NCBI RefSeq assembly: GCF_963576615.1
Contig: NC_088711.1
Span: 37,444,621-37,508,620 of the forward strand
Direction: 5' to 3'
DNA length: 64,000 nucleotides
Source: Watersipora subatra
Lineage: Eukaryota > Bryozoa > Gymnolaemata > Cheilostomatida > Watersiporidae
Positions 29,001 to 41,000 of the stretch are shown here, one piece after another (the first letter of the stretch is position 1; every line of letters starts with the position of its first letter). The translations under genes were made by a program, and so were the position numbers. The notes beneath the pieces are model-generated. The model was given only the letters and a program-made list of their open reading frames with translations, was not told where the DNA came from and made no database searches.

Positions 29001-32000
29001 GTGTTATGCTACTAAAAACTTTAGATTTCATTTGCAACTTCTCACAGCATTGCTAAAGATTCCACAATTATATGAGTAACTAACATGCCATTGCTAAAGA
29101 TTCCACAATTATATGAGTAACTAACATGCCATTGCTAAAGATTCCACAATTATATGAGTAACTAACATGCCATTGCTAAAGATTCCACAATTATATGAGT
29201 AACTAACATGCCATTGCTAAAGATTTCACAATTATATGAGTAACTAACATGCCATTGCTAAAGATTCCACAACTAGATAAGTACGAGGGTCAGTCAATAA
29301 GTAGTGGGAATTTTGTCATAACTTTTGTTCTATTTTATCTAGCAATTTAATATTTTCTAAACTTTTATAAATGGGAGTTGTCATCACTTCCCCGAAAATT
29401 CATCATTTTAGTGATTCAACTTTTTAATATTATCTATATTCAAAATGGCCGCCAAGCTGAAAGCATGCGCACTCATAGAGCAAAGAACTGTTATAAGATT
29501 TTTGAGAGCTGAAGTTGTGAAAACAAGAGTCATACACAGAAGAATGAAACAACAATATGGGAAATGCTGTATGTCAAAAACAAGCTGCTATATGTGGGCG
29601 GATGAATTCAAGAATGGGCGAGAAGACATAACTGATGAGTCAAGAAGTGGTGAACCAGTGGATTTTTCAACTCCAGACACAGAAGCTGAGCTGGAAAAGC
29701 TGATTAAATCTGATAGAAGACTCACTATAGATGATGCTGCGGAGACCAATGACATTTCACATGGAACTGCACACAATATTGTCTATAAAAAGCTAGCTCC
29801 TGGCTGTGGTGAAGCAAGACATAAGGAACAAGAAAATCGGCCTCCAGAATAGAGATGTCATGTTCCACCAGGACAATGCCCACCCACATACTGCTGCCCG
29901 TACATTGGCCAAAATTGAGGAACTGGGCTGAAAGGTGTTAGCACACCCTCCTTATAGTCCAGATCTAGCACCAAGCGATTTTCATTTTTTGGACCATTAA
30001 AGAACCACATGAGAGGCAAGCTCTTCGCTACTGATGCAGCCATCATGGAAGCTGTGCGTGAATGGTTTAGAGCCCAGCGGCCAGAATTTTATTCTGCAGG
30101 AAATGAGAAACTTCCAGAAAGGTGGAGCAAGTGCATAAAAAAAGAAGGGAATTATGTTGAAAAGCGAAAAAAAAATGTAGCTATATCTTATTGTAATAAA
30201 ATGTAATGACAAAATTCCCCCTACTTATTGACTGACCCTCGTAACTACCATGTCAACACTAAACATTTCACAACTACGAGAGTAACTAGCATGCCATGCT
30301 AACGACTTTACAATTATATGAATAACTAACATGTCTTGCTAAAAATCTTACAACTGTGAGAGTACCTAACATGTTTTGCTAAAGGTTCTACAACTATATG
30401 CATAACTAACATGTCATGCTAAAAATTCCACAACTATATAAGTAACTAACATGCCATTACTAAAGATTCCACAACAATATGAGAAAGTAATATGCCATTG
30501 CAGTTCTTTTCGCAAAATAATACACATCTGTCTATTATCTGGTTATCTCAAAATTTACGTGCATGTTGGCAGTCACAAGCCCTTATACAGAGAGCCCTTA
30601 TAAGAGAGCCCTTATACACAGGGATGTAGAGAGATACAAGCCAGTAGGATAGCTACATATGTAAATGTGCTTGGAGAGACACTGGCCAAAAGGATAGCTA
30701 CCTATGTAATGTACATGAAGAGATGTAAGCCAGTAAAATAGCTACATACATCAGTAGCGAGATAGATGTTGGCTCCAGTAACTGCTGCAGCAGTAACAGA
30801 AGGTTGCTGAACATCTCCACCCTCACACACATTCCTAGTAGAGTTCAGGGCCTCCAAGTCAATCTGCAGTGAAAAGAGGACCAAGGGCCTGAATTTTTGT
30901 ATAAGTATTACTTGGACGACCTTTGGAATGTATATATACACTTATATATATATTTCTCAAAGTTTGTCGTCTATCGGTCTGTCTGTCCTTCGGCATGTTC
31001 AGCTATAGCTATTAAAATTTTGGAATTAAAATTTTGCATTCTGCTGGACTTGACATCACAAAGATTGCGACCACAGGCTTGCAATCCAATTCTCTAACCA
31101 CAAGACTACGAAAGCTCTTACAATTTATCGCTCCTAGTATATACTTCATAGAACATTTTTTCGATTTCACACGCTAAATGGTGTATTAATTGAAACTCTA
31201 TTAACTCTATGAAACACGATGCTTTTTCCTCCTCGTCGTACTAGGGCTGATTTGTTTTCAGCAAAACGATATCAGCAGTAGATTCTCTCAAAATTAAAAT
31301 TTGGTGATTGTTGTACTGATTACGACGGAATAACGACTTTCATTGGGTTTTCTCAGTTTATATTAATTGTATCAATACAAAATCATCTGTTTTGTAGTTT
31401 ACATACTTGCTATTTATTTCACATCTACATCTATTTGCTCTCCCAATTTATTTCAGGTGCTTCGAAGACTTTTTCCCAGCCACACTACATTTCGTTAATT
31501 CTGATAATAGCACATTAATTTATAGGTATTTTCAATGATGATGATTTTGATGATTTTTTCCAGAAAGTGATTGCATTAGAGAATTACTACGGGTTTCTAT
31601 ACCACTCTATACACGTCTATAACCTACGATATTTTCGCATTATGATGCCAACACTGAAACGAACTAAAATCATATAAGTGTATACCAAATAATTGTTCAT
31701 TGTAATCCTAGCAAAGCAGACTATATTTAGCCATTACTTGCTAATGATTTCATATTTACTTTAAAACACTTTTACATTTTTATTTTTTCTCTTAATTTAT
31801 TTCAATGAAACACTTCTTTCATGATATGAAATTTAAAAGTTACAGCTGTTTGAAAATATTTGAAAACCTTTACAGTTGTTTTATTTTTCTTCTTAATTCA
31901 TTTGAACTACACAAAAATATTTTTCTCATGATATGAAGATTAAAAGTTAGAATGGTTAATGTTGTACATGTTAAATACAAATAAATTTTCTGTACAAAGA

Positions 32001-35000
32001 CTTTTTTTATCAAAGTTATGTGTCTGTGTGTGTTTGTGTCTAGCTATAGCTATTAAAATCTTAGAGCAAAAAATCCATATTACAAAAGATTTGATCTCGG
32101 ACCCTCCCCTTCGCAGTTCAATCCCTTACCAATTAAGCCACACAAGCTTGATAGATTCATCAGACAATATATGAGTGCAAATAAGCTACCACTCTCTGTT
32201 ACGGCGCAACATCACAGAGAGCAGTAGTGTAATTTTATGCGTGCTCAACCAACCACGAGAGCAAGTAGTTAGCTCTTATTAGTGAGCTTTCTCTAATTAG
32301 CCATTGGCAATGTGCCAGACTAATGATAGGCAACTACATTACCTCTTATTGTTTATAAGCTGATTTTTAATACCCGTGCAATGCTGGGCATTCTGCTAGT
32401 GCATATATGTATGTACATCTATATATATATATATATATTTCTCAAAGTTTGTGCGTATGTATGTGTATATGTGTGTATTCATGTCCAGCTATAGCCATCA
32501 AAATCTAGCAATAAAGAATCTGAATCGCAGAAGATTTGATCTCAAACCCTCCCATTAGTCAATCCAACACCCTACCACATTAGCCACACGAGCTTGACAG
32601 ACTCACTGGGCGATATATGTGAGCTACGCTTTCGGTCAGGACGCTAAGTCATGAGAAACTGTAGCTCTTATTAGTAAGCTTACTCAAATTATCCATTGGC
32701 AATGTGCCAGGTTAATTAATAACAAGTGACAGGCAACTCTTCATTACCTCTCATTGTTTATAAGCTGATTTTTTATTACCAGGGCAATGCCGGGTAGCGC
32801 AGCTAGTATATATATACACCAGCATAGTATATATATACACTAGTATATATATATACACTATATATACACTATATATATTACTAGCTGTACTACCCGGGGT
32901 TGCCCGAATAATAAAAAAAGTTTTTGGACAGAAAATTGATTTGTATCTAACACATAACAACATTTGCCATTCTAACTTTTAAACTACATATCATGAGAAA
33001 AGTGTTTTGTGTAATTAAAATAATTTAAAAGAAAATAAAAACAAATGTAAAGGTTTTCAAACTTTGTCAAACAACTGTAGCTTTCAAACTTCATCTCATG
33101 AGAAAAATGTTTGTGTAGGTCAAATAAATTAAAAAAACAAAACAACTATATAAGGGTATGTGAAATGTAAAATAATTAGCAAGTAATAGCTAAATTAAGT
33201 CGGTTTTGCTACGATCGCAATAAAAGATGATTCGGTAATGATACAATTAATACGAACTGAAAAACAAAATAAAAATCGTGAATATGTTGAATTAATAATA
33301 ACATTCTTGCATAGAAATGTGTGTATAAAAAAGGTTACTGTTCTACAAGACTTTGAATCCATGAAAACTTTGAATACGACGACACTGGTACTTCTCAATT
33401 CTGGTACTTCTCGATACTGGTACAAATGTAAAAATGAGATATTGTACTGTCTTTGTCTGACCGAACGGAAAGAGAATGTCGAGGCTCTTCCCACGAAGAT
33501 AATATAATTGTCCGCATGAGAAGCATTGGCCTTGACCCCAGATATAGTAATTGAACCTTAGGAAAAATATTTCTTAACAGGGGCACCGTAACGCGCGGGT
33601 GCAATGCTAAAATAATTAGCGTGCGCATAATGCTATACGGTATATGATAACGTCTTAAATCATTACGCCTTGTATGGCTCAGTGGTAGAGTGCCCGGATT
33701 TTAAACTTGTGGTAGCAATCTCCGCGAGTTGAAATCTATCAGTAAGTGGAATATCAATTCTAAGATTTTAATAGCTATAGCTGGACATGCATACATATAT
33801 ACACATGCATACACACAAACTTTGAAAAATATACATATACAGATATATATATCACATTGGTCAACGAATGCGTAGGACTACGTAAGTTTAAAAAATTCCT
33901 TAATTGATAACCACGTTGTTAAGTTTACCTACCAGCAGTCAGGTGCTTGTACTACTAAAAAAAACAAGAGTTCAAATTGAATGCTAGTTTACGCTTTATT
34001 TAGTTTTAAGAGTTAAAGGTTGTACACTGGTCTCAATTTACTCATTTCAATAGATTTGACAAGTGATGACAAGTGACCACTGGTCATCACTTACTTACTT
34101 TGATAAGTATGATAGTGGACACGAGTCACTACTTACTCACTTTGATAGGATTAACGGTTGTCCATTGGTCATCAGTTAAAAGGATAGTGTCAATTCCTAA
34201 AGGTAATATGCCCAACACCGAGAAAGATGGGGTTGAGACCATAGGCTGAATACCTAGACGGGTAGAAGAGGATAGCATCAGACGTAGAATACTATCGTGA
34301 TTGGGTTTGCTCTCTTAGTGCTAATAAATGAGTGAAAGGTAATGAAAATATTCCAATACTTTTTAACCATCTGAACGCAGCGCATCGTTGTCAATGTGTG
34401 TCAGTATCCCAATGCAATTTGTCAAACAGTGGGACATTTTGAAAATTTTATTAAATATATCAAAATATGCTAAAAACAAGGTCAACAAGACAGCAAATGT
34501 CACCAAATATAAAGAAAATTGTTTCACAGTTCTTGGGGTTCAAATCATAAAATTTCGTACGATTTCAAAAAATTCTTAAAGGTTGACTTGCAACAAAATT
34601 CACATTACAGTTATTTGGTATCAAAAGATTCACCATGTCTTACTCTGTTGTGTTGTAAGTGCCAAATATGTGGAAATGTGATTACAAGCTCTTAAAAGCT
34701 CAAAACCGAAAAACCGCCGTAGATGAGAATCTCTTTATTTCGATGACGTAGCTACGAAATTTGGTTATCGTCTTGTCACGTATGTTCTCACGTGAAATGA
34801 AAGGCCAATACAAAGGTCAATATAAAACTTATCTTAGAACTAGTTTATGACAAACACTTCGGGTTTTACCGAAGACCCCGTATCAAATATAGATGCTCGC
34901 TACTTTAGTTTTGTTTCGGCATTATTCAATCGGCAAGCCGTAAACGGATCATGTGACCCAATACTTCGCAAATAATTTCTGCAGCACTTTTCAATTATCA

Positions 35001-38000
35001 CAAGTGACCAACAGGCTCGTCATGATTATCAGACAATGATATGTACTCCTTCAAGCTAAGGCTAAAAAATTAAACGAATTTGTACAGTAAGTTATAAGAT
35101 ATCACTGCTAAAAATGACAGCATTACGGTGACGATAAAACAGACGCGTAAGAACAATAAACATGGTTTTATTGAATGCGTGAAGTATATTTGTGAAAATA
35201 TTTCGGCGAATAAGGTTGCATGAAAGTGTAAACAGAAACCATCTCTCACAACTACATCACATTTGAGCCGTTTTGGAAAGGGAATCCAAACTACGGCGGT
35301 CTCATGTGGCTGCGATTTTCTGTTCGTTTTTGAGCTTTCAAGAGCTTGTAATCACCTTTCCACATATTTTGCACCTACAACACAACAGAGTAAGACATGG
35401 TGAATCTTTTCATATCAAATAACGGTAATGTGAATTTTGTTGCAAGTCAACCTTTAAAATGTTTGCAGTATCATCGTTTTAATCGAGCACACGCTCATCA
35501 TTATTTTATGATTCTAAATAATCAGTAAAATAATAGTTAGTCTCACATAATGCATCATCTGTATCACAATTATCTATCACATACCAACAAATGAGTTGTA
35601 TAAATGTTTTTTATTTCATTCCAATAAAATTTTTATAATAACGAAAAAAGTTGATAAAAATATTTGAAAACAATAAAAATGGAAAATTTCTGGTTTTCTT
35701 CTATATGCAAGATGTATTTTGATAGGTTTGGACTCGCTATTGCTTAGAAACAGCATTTGCCAACAGAGTCATGTGGATGCTGCTGTACCGGTTGTCAGGG
35801 TTCAAAAAGTTAATATAAAATTAAATTTTATAACCTGCCTAGCAATAGAATAAGGAAAGGGTAAAGCGGCAGAGCAAAATTAGTAAAACTTGCAAACTGT
35901 TTTATCGTTTATGCAGGGCAATATAACATTTGCTCCTTCAATTCATACAGACATCATGCATGTTTGTAGTAATTTAGTCAGTAGGTAATTAAAAACCTTT
36001 GTACAAAATCAATACTCGATTGAGAAAATAAATAGGCAAAGAAAATGATGCTAACCTCGTGCTATCAAACTTGCTGCCACACGATTATCTAGTTTTACGG
36101 AAGGGCCAAGCATGCAATCTTGGCCGCAGTACGGATTCAGGTGAAGAAAACTCCTGCAATTGTTAACATTCAATTTAGCCATAAGAGTTGAGTACAAGAT
36201 TTGTAATTCATATCATAATTAATTGTCGGTATACTTAGACAATGTATCTTATACAACTGCATAATCTACATAGGTATTTATATAAATCTCAATGCATGCC
36301 TTTTGTTGGTCTTTGGTTTTCTGTCATCCCTGTGTCCAGCTATATCGATTAAAGTCTAGCAATGAAAAATCCCCACCATACTGGAATTGAGCCTCGGTTA
36401 CAATTGCAAGTATGCAACTACGCGCACCTAACCACAAAGCTAGGCCATTATCTTATTTAGCTCACCTACGGTATCCTTATCACGATTAAAGCTAAATATG
36501 TATGTTTTATTATAAATTATTATTACCTTTCGCATTTGTTTTTCGTTTGAAATTTTTTTAAAAGCTATTTTTAAATTCATTATTCATTTATCTTTATTTG
36601 TAATTTTTAACTGTGTCATTGCAATTTGAAATATTCCGTTACAGTACGACAGTTTCGATCTTCAATTTCTGGTTATTGAAAGGGTAATCGCCAGAAATTG
36701 TAAAACTAAAAAACGTTCGTATGGACATTCTCGCGTAAGAATTGCCTCTACATTCTCTCTTGGCTCCATCAGACAAAGTAAATTCGTGCGCTTCATTGAT
36801 GTTTTTAATTTTGATATCTCATTTTTACATTTATGCTAGTATCAGCTATCAAGAGGTACTAGTAAAGCCGAATTAAAAAGTTTGATGAATAGCTTCTGCA
36901 ACAACAGTAACCTTTTTTATAGACACACTTCTATGTACTCTTTGTCATTATTAATTCAACATATTCATGATTTCTATTTTACTCTTTTCAAGTTCATTTT
37001 AATTGTATCATTTCACTGTTCATTGTAACCATTGTAACAAATCATACTTTATCTAGCTATTACTTGCTAATTCTTTCACATTTTAACACCTTTACAGTTG
37101 TTTTAGTTTTCCTCCTAATTTATGTGAACTGCGCAAAACACTTTATTCATGATATGAAGTTTAAAATTTAAGATGGTAAACGTTATATATGTTGAATAAA
37201 AATAAATTTTCTGTGCATAGACTTCTTATTACCTCGACAATGATAAATGTAAGTGTCTGTCTGTCTTTTGTATGTTTAGTTATAGTGACAAAGTTTTAGG
37301 AACAAAAACCGTTTCTTACTAGAATTGAACTCGGAAACCCCAGTTTTAAAGGTAAGTGCGCTAGCCACTATTCCACACTACTTGCCATACTATGGAATAA
37401 TTGTCCACATACTTATTACAATTGCCAATCTTCAATGATGCATACATGCATACATCTTCTAACACACTTGAACTAATTTACTAGAAAAAAACTTTTACTA
37501 AAAGAAAAATACGTGTCCAGATTTTTCCAAAATGCTATGAACCTTAAACCTATATACATTATATATAAATCTCGGTGTCTGTCGTCTGTCCAGCTATAAC
37601 GATAAAGTTTTAATAACGAAAAATCAGCTTTGAAGATAATTGGATCTCGGAACCTACAGTTTTGGATGTGTCCGGCTTATCCATTACACTACATATTCAA
37701 CTGACAAAAGTGGTCAATAATTGTCAAGATATACATGTACATTACATCGTGTGGAATACGCATAATAACATTGCAACACACGTAATGATTACCAGCTGGT
37801 CTCACTAGGCAAATGCCCGGCGGTGTGTGTGTTGTAAAAACAGCTTATAGACAGTTGCAAGTACTGTAGTGTAAAGGTAATGTAGCAGGTAAAGTAATGT
37901 AAGTAAAGTAATGTTTATAAGCTGTTTTTCATTACCGGTGCAACCAAAGAATTTAGGTAGTAAATGCATATATAGCATAAACTTGATTAGACTTATAGCA

Positions 38001-41000
38001 CACACAGAAATAAGCAAATACCTTCATTTAAAAGTTAGAATGGTGAGTATTATTATGTATGTTGATTAAACTAAATTTTCTGTGCAAAAACTTTTTTATT
38101 ATCTGTGCTACGCCAGGCATTCAGTAGTAGATTATTAAGAATTAGTTTGTCACTTCTTCAAATTATTATTCCAATTACCATATATAGTTTTTGAGAGATT
38201 AGCCTTCTTTAGAGATTAACATAAAAACATAATGCAGACAACCTGTAAATTAATCTGCATTGTTGATTTGGCAGAGAGAGCAATTTAAAGTGTGATGCCC
38301 TTCCAGTTACAACAAGACAGCAAAAAGAGTAATTTTAATGATGAATGCCCATCCTACCACCACTATTGGCCTTTCTAAGAATTGAACACCAACCTTTCTG
38401 TTCACAGACCAGACGTTTTAGACCACTAGAACATGGATGCATTAAATATTTTTAAACAGTACATACTTTAGTATTTAGCATAGCTGAATAAAAGGACAAG
38501 ATGTCTAAAAATTATGTTAGTCTCCCATAACTTTAGATATCACAAAGAGGTGGGCATGTTTGTTTACTTGAGAGGTGACGTAAAGAGAATCTCAGGAACG
38601 CTTTCTATTGTCACCTCCAGATACAAAGAGTCATCGGGTACAGGTAGTGGTAGCACCCAGACTGGCTCGCACAAAACTGCTTTACAAGATTTGTTTGATT
38701 TTGTCAGCAAGTATTTGTCAGTCAGCGCTCCTTCAAATGTATCCTGAATGACTCCTGAAAAATAGTTAAAAGAATCTTCTCTGTGAGTTGAGCTACAGCA
38801 ATGTTCTTCTTTTGCTGCTCGATAAAAAAAGGAAATGTTTTTAATAGTGGCTGCCATAGTGGCAGTAGGTATATAAAGAATGTAACAGTAGTGTACTTCT
38901 GGTGTAGTAGTAATGGTGTTATACATAGCAATACATATATACCAATAGAGAAAGCTCAGAAAGGACAATTGTGACGGTAATTGGGTGTTTATACTAGTTG
39001 GGGTAGTACTACAGTGGTTATAGCAAAAATGGTGAGACTACTAGAGATAGTATGTTATAGTACTAAAGCTAGTAGCACAGGTTGAAAAGAAAAAAGAATA
39101 TAATCATCATGTATACACATAACTGCAATTAGAATTGTTCCTATCAGAGTTATTTTCACTCATTTGAGCAGCGCATCTTATGCAATCTTTTGATTTTTTT
39201 TCTGTTCAGAATTAACGGATGAAGTTTCTTTTATCTCCCGATAAAGACATTGACTGGCTGGTGATTTGTGTAGTTCACCATTTCTTAAAGTGCTCAACAA
39301 ACACCTATGGAAAACATCAACAAGTAACTCCCACGGAGTATCTTTTGTAGTAGGTACTTGCTAAAGAGACCTGTATTATGTTAGGCGAGGGTTCCATTTG
39401 TAGTAGGTACTTGCTAAAAAGACCTGTGTTATGATAGGCTAGGACTTCCTTTGTAGTAGGTATTTGATAGAGAAACCTGTGTTATGACGGGCTAAGGTTC
39501 CCTTGCAGCAGTTACTTACTAAAGAAACCTGTGTCATGATATGCTAAGGTTCCCTTGGAGTAAGTACTTGCTGAAGAGACCTGTTATATGATAGACTAGG
39601 GTTTGCTTGTAGTAAGTACTTGGAAGATAAATCTTCAGATAAATCAACAACCAAAGTATAAGCATGCTGCACACAACAACCAATGAACTCATGAAAAACT
39701 GAAATGAGCATACAATAAAAATAACTTGACTGAAAAAGGCAAACTGTTGCAAAGTCTCTAACAAGAGCAAGGAAACATTGAAAATGAGGGGTACGCAGGC
39801 TTAAAAGATTACCAGTGTGATTCCCATCTCGTGTCAAGTGTGAGCTAGATATATGGACATGCAGTACGAAGCCATCTTGAGCAACCATCAAACTTGCAGC
39901 AGGAGAATACCTGTTCTTGCAGTGTATGCTCACCTGTAGCATGTTCCTGAAACCCATCAGTGCACCCTAAAAAATATATGTGTGTTCTCACCTGTGGCGC
40001 GGTCTTGTAAGCCAACTGTCTACCCTAATAATAAAAGGATACCTATTATACTAGTGTATTCTCACCTGTAGCATGTTCCTGCAAGTTATCAGTCTGCCCT
40101 AGTAACAGAAGGATACCTATTTTGATAGTGTATACTCACCTGTAGCGTGTTACTGTAAGCCAACTGTCTACCCTAGTAATAGAAGGATACCTATTATACT
40201 AGTGTATTCTCACCTGTAGCATGGTCTTGTAAGCCAACTGTCTACCTTAGTAACAGGAGTGTACCTATTATACTAATGTATTCACACCTGTAGCATGTTA
40301 TTGTCTACCCTAATAGACAGGAACATTAGACTACATAGACTAATAGACTACATAGACTACATCAGCTACATTAGACTAGATAGATAGTCTACCCGAGTAA
40401 CAGAAAGATATCTATTATAACAGTGTATGCATCCATAGAACCCAGATTTTGTACCTACTTTAACAGACATATACTCATATGCTTCAGAACTGAGAAATTG
40501 TGACTGCTTGGTTATCTCAACTTTGGTGTTTTTGATGTCTATTCTTGGAACAACTTGAATAGTTCCATCAGTATTGATCTGCAATATGCCCATAGATTAT
40601 CAGAAAACTTGAGCAGAATAAAGACATGTTGATCTTCATACCCTGTATTGACTACGAGTGAACAACTCTTGGCAGCTAGCTTGAAGTACTATAAATGCTT
40701 AGCAAGCTTCCATTGATACATTCTGGTCAATGATAAGTGTTAATACAAACATTTACTGGCATCTTTTCTAGGTGGGTGATAAAATAGCAAAATTATGCAT
40801 AACTATGTTTGCTTTGGGTTTAAGTAAACCAGCTCAACGTGCTTACCTACACAGCTAAAGAGAACACAACTTACCTGTAGTAAATTATATTTCCATTCGC
40901 AATAATCATCGCCATGTGAAATATCAAGCGCAGTGAGAGACTTTCCAACAATTTCATCTATAGTACATACATACCAGAAAATAATAGCTTTGGCAAGAAA

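Noticed and set aside
33668-33738. Functional tRNA gene
   Set aside because: Box A and box B are recognisable but the acceptor stem does not pair and the segment is part of a repeated element.
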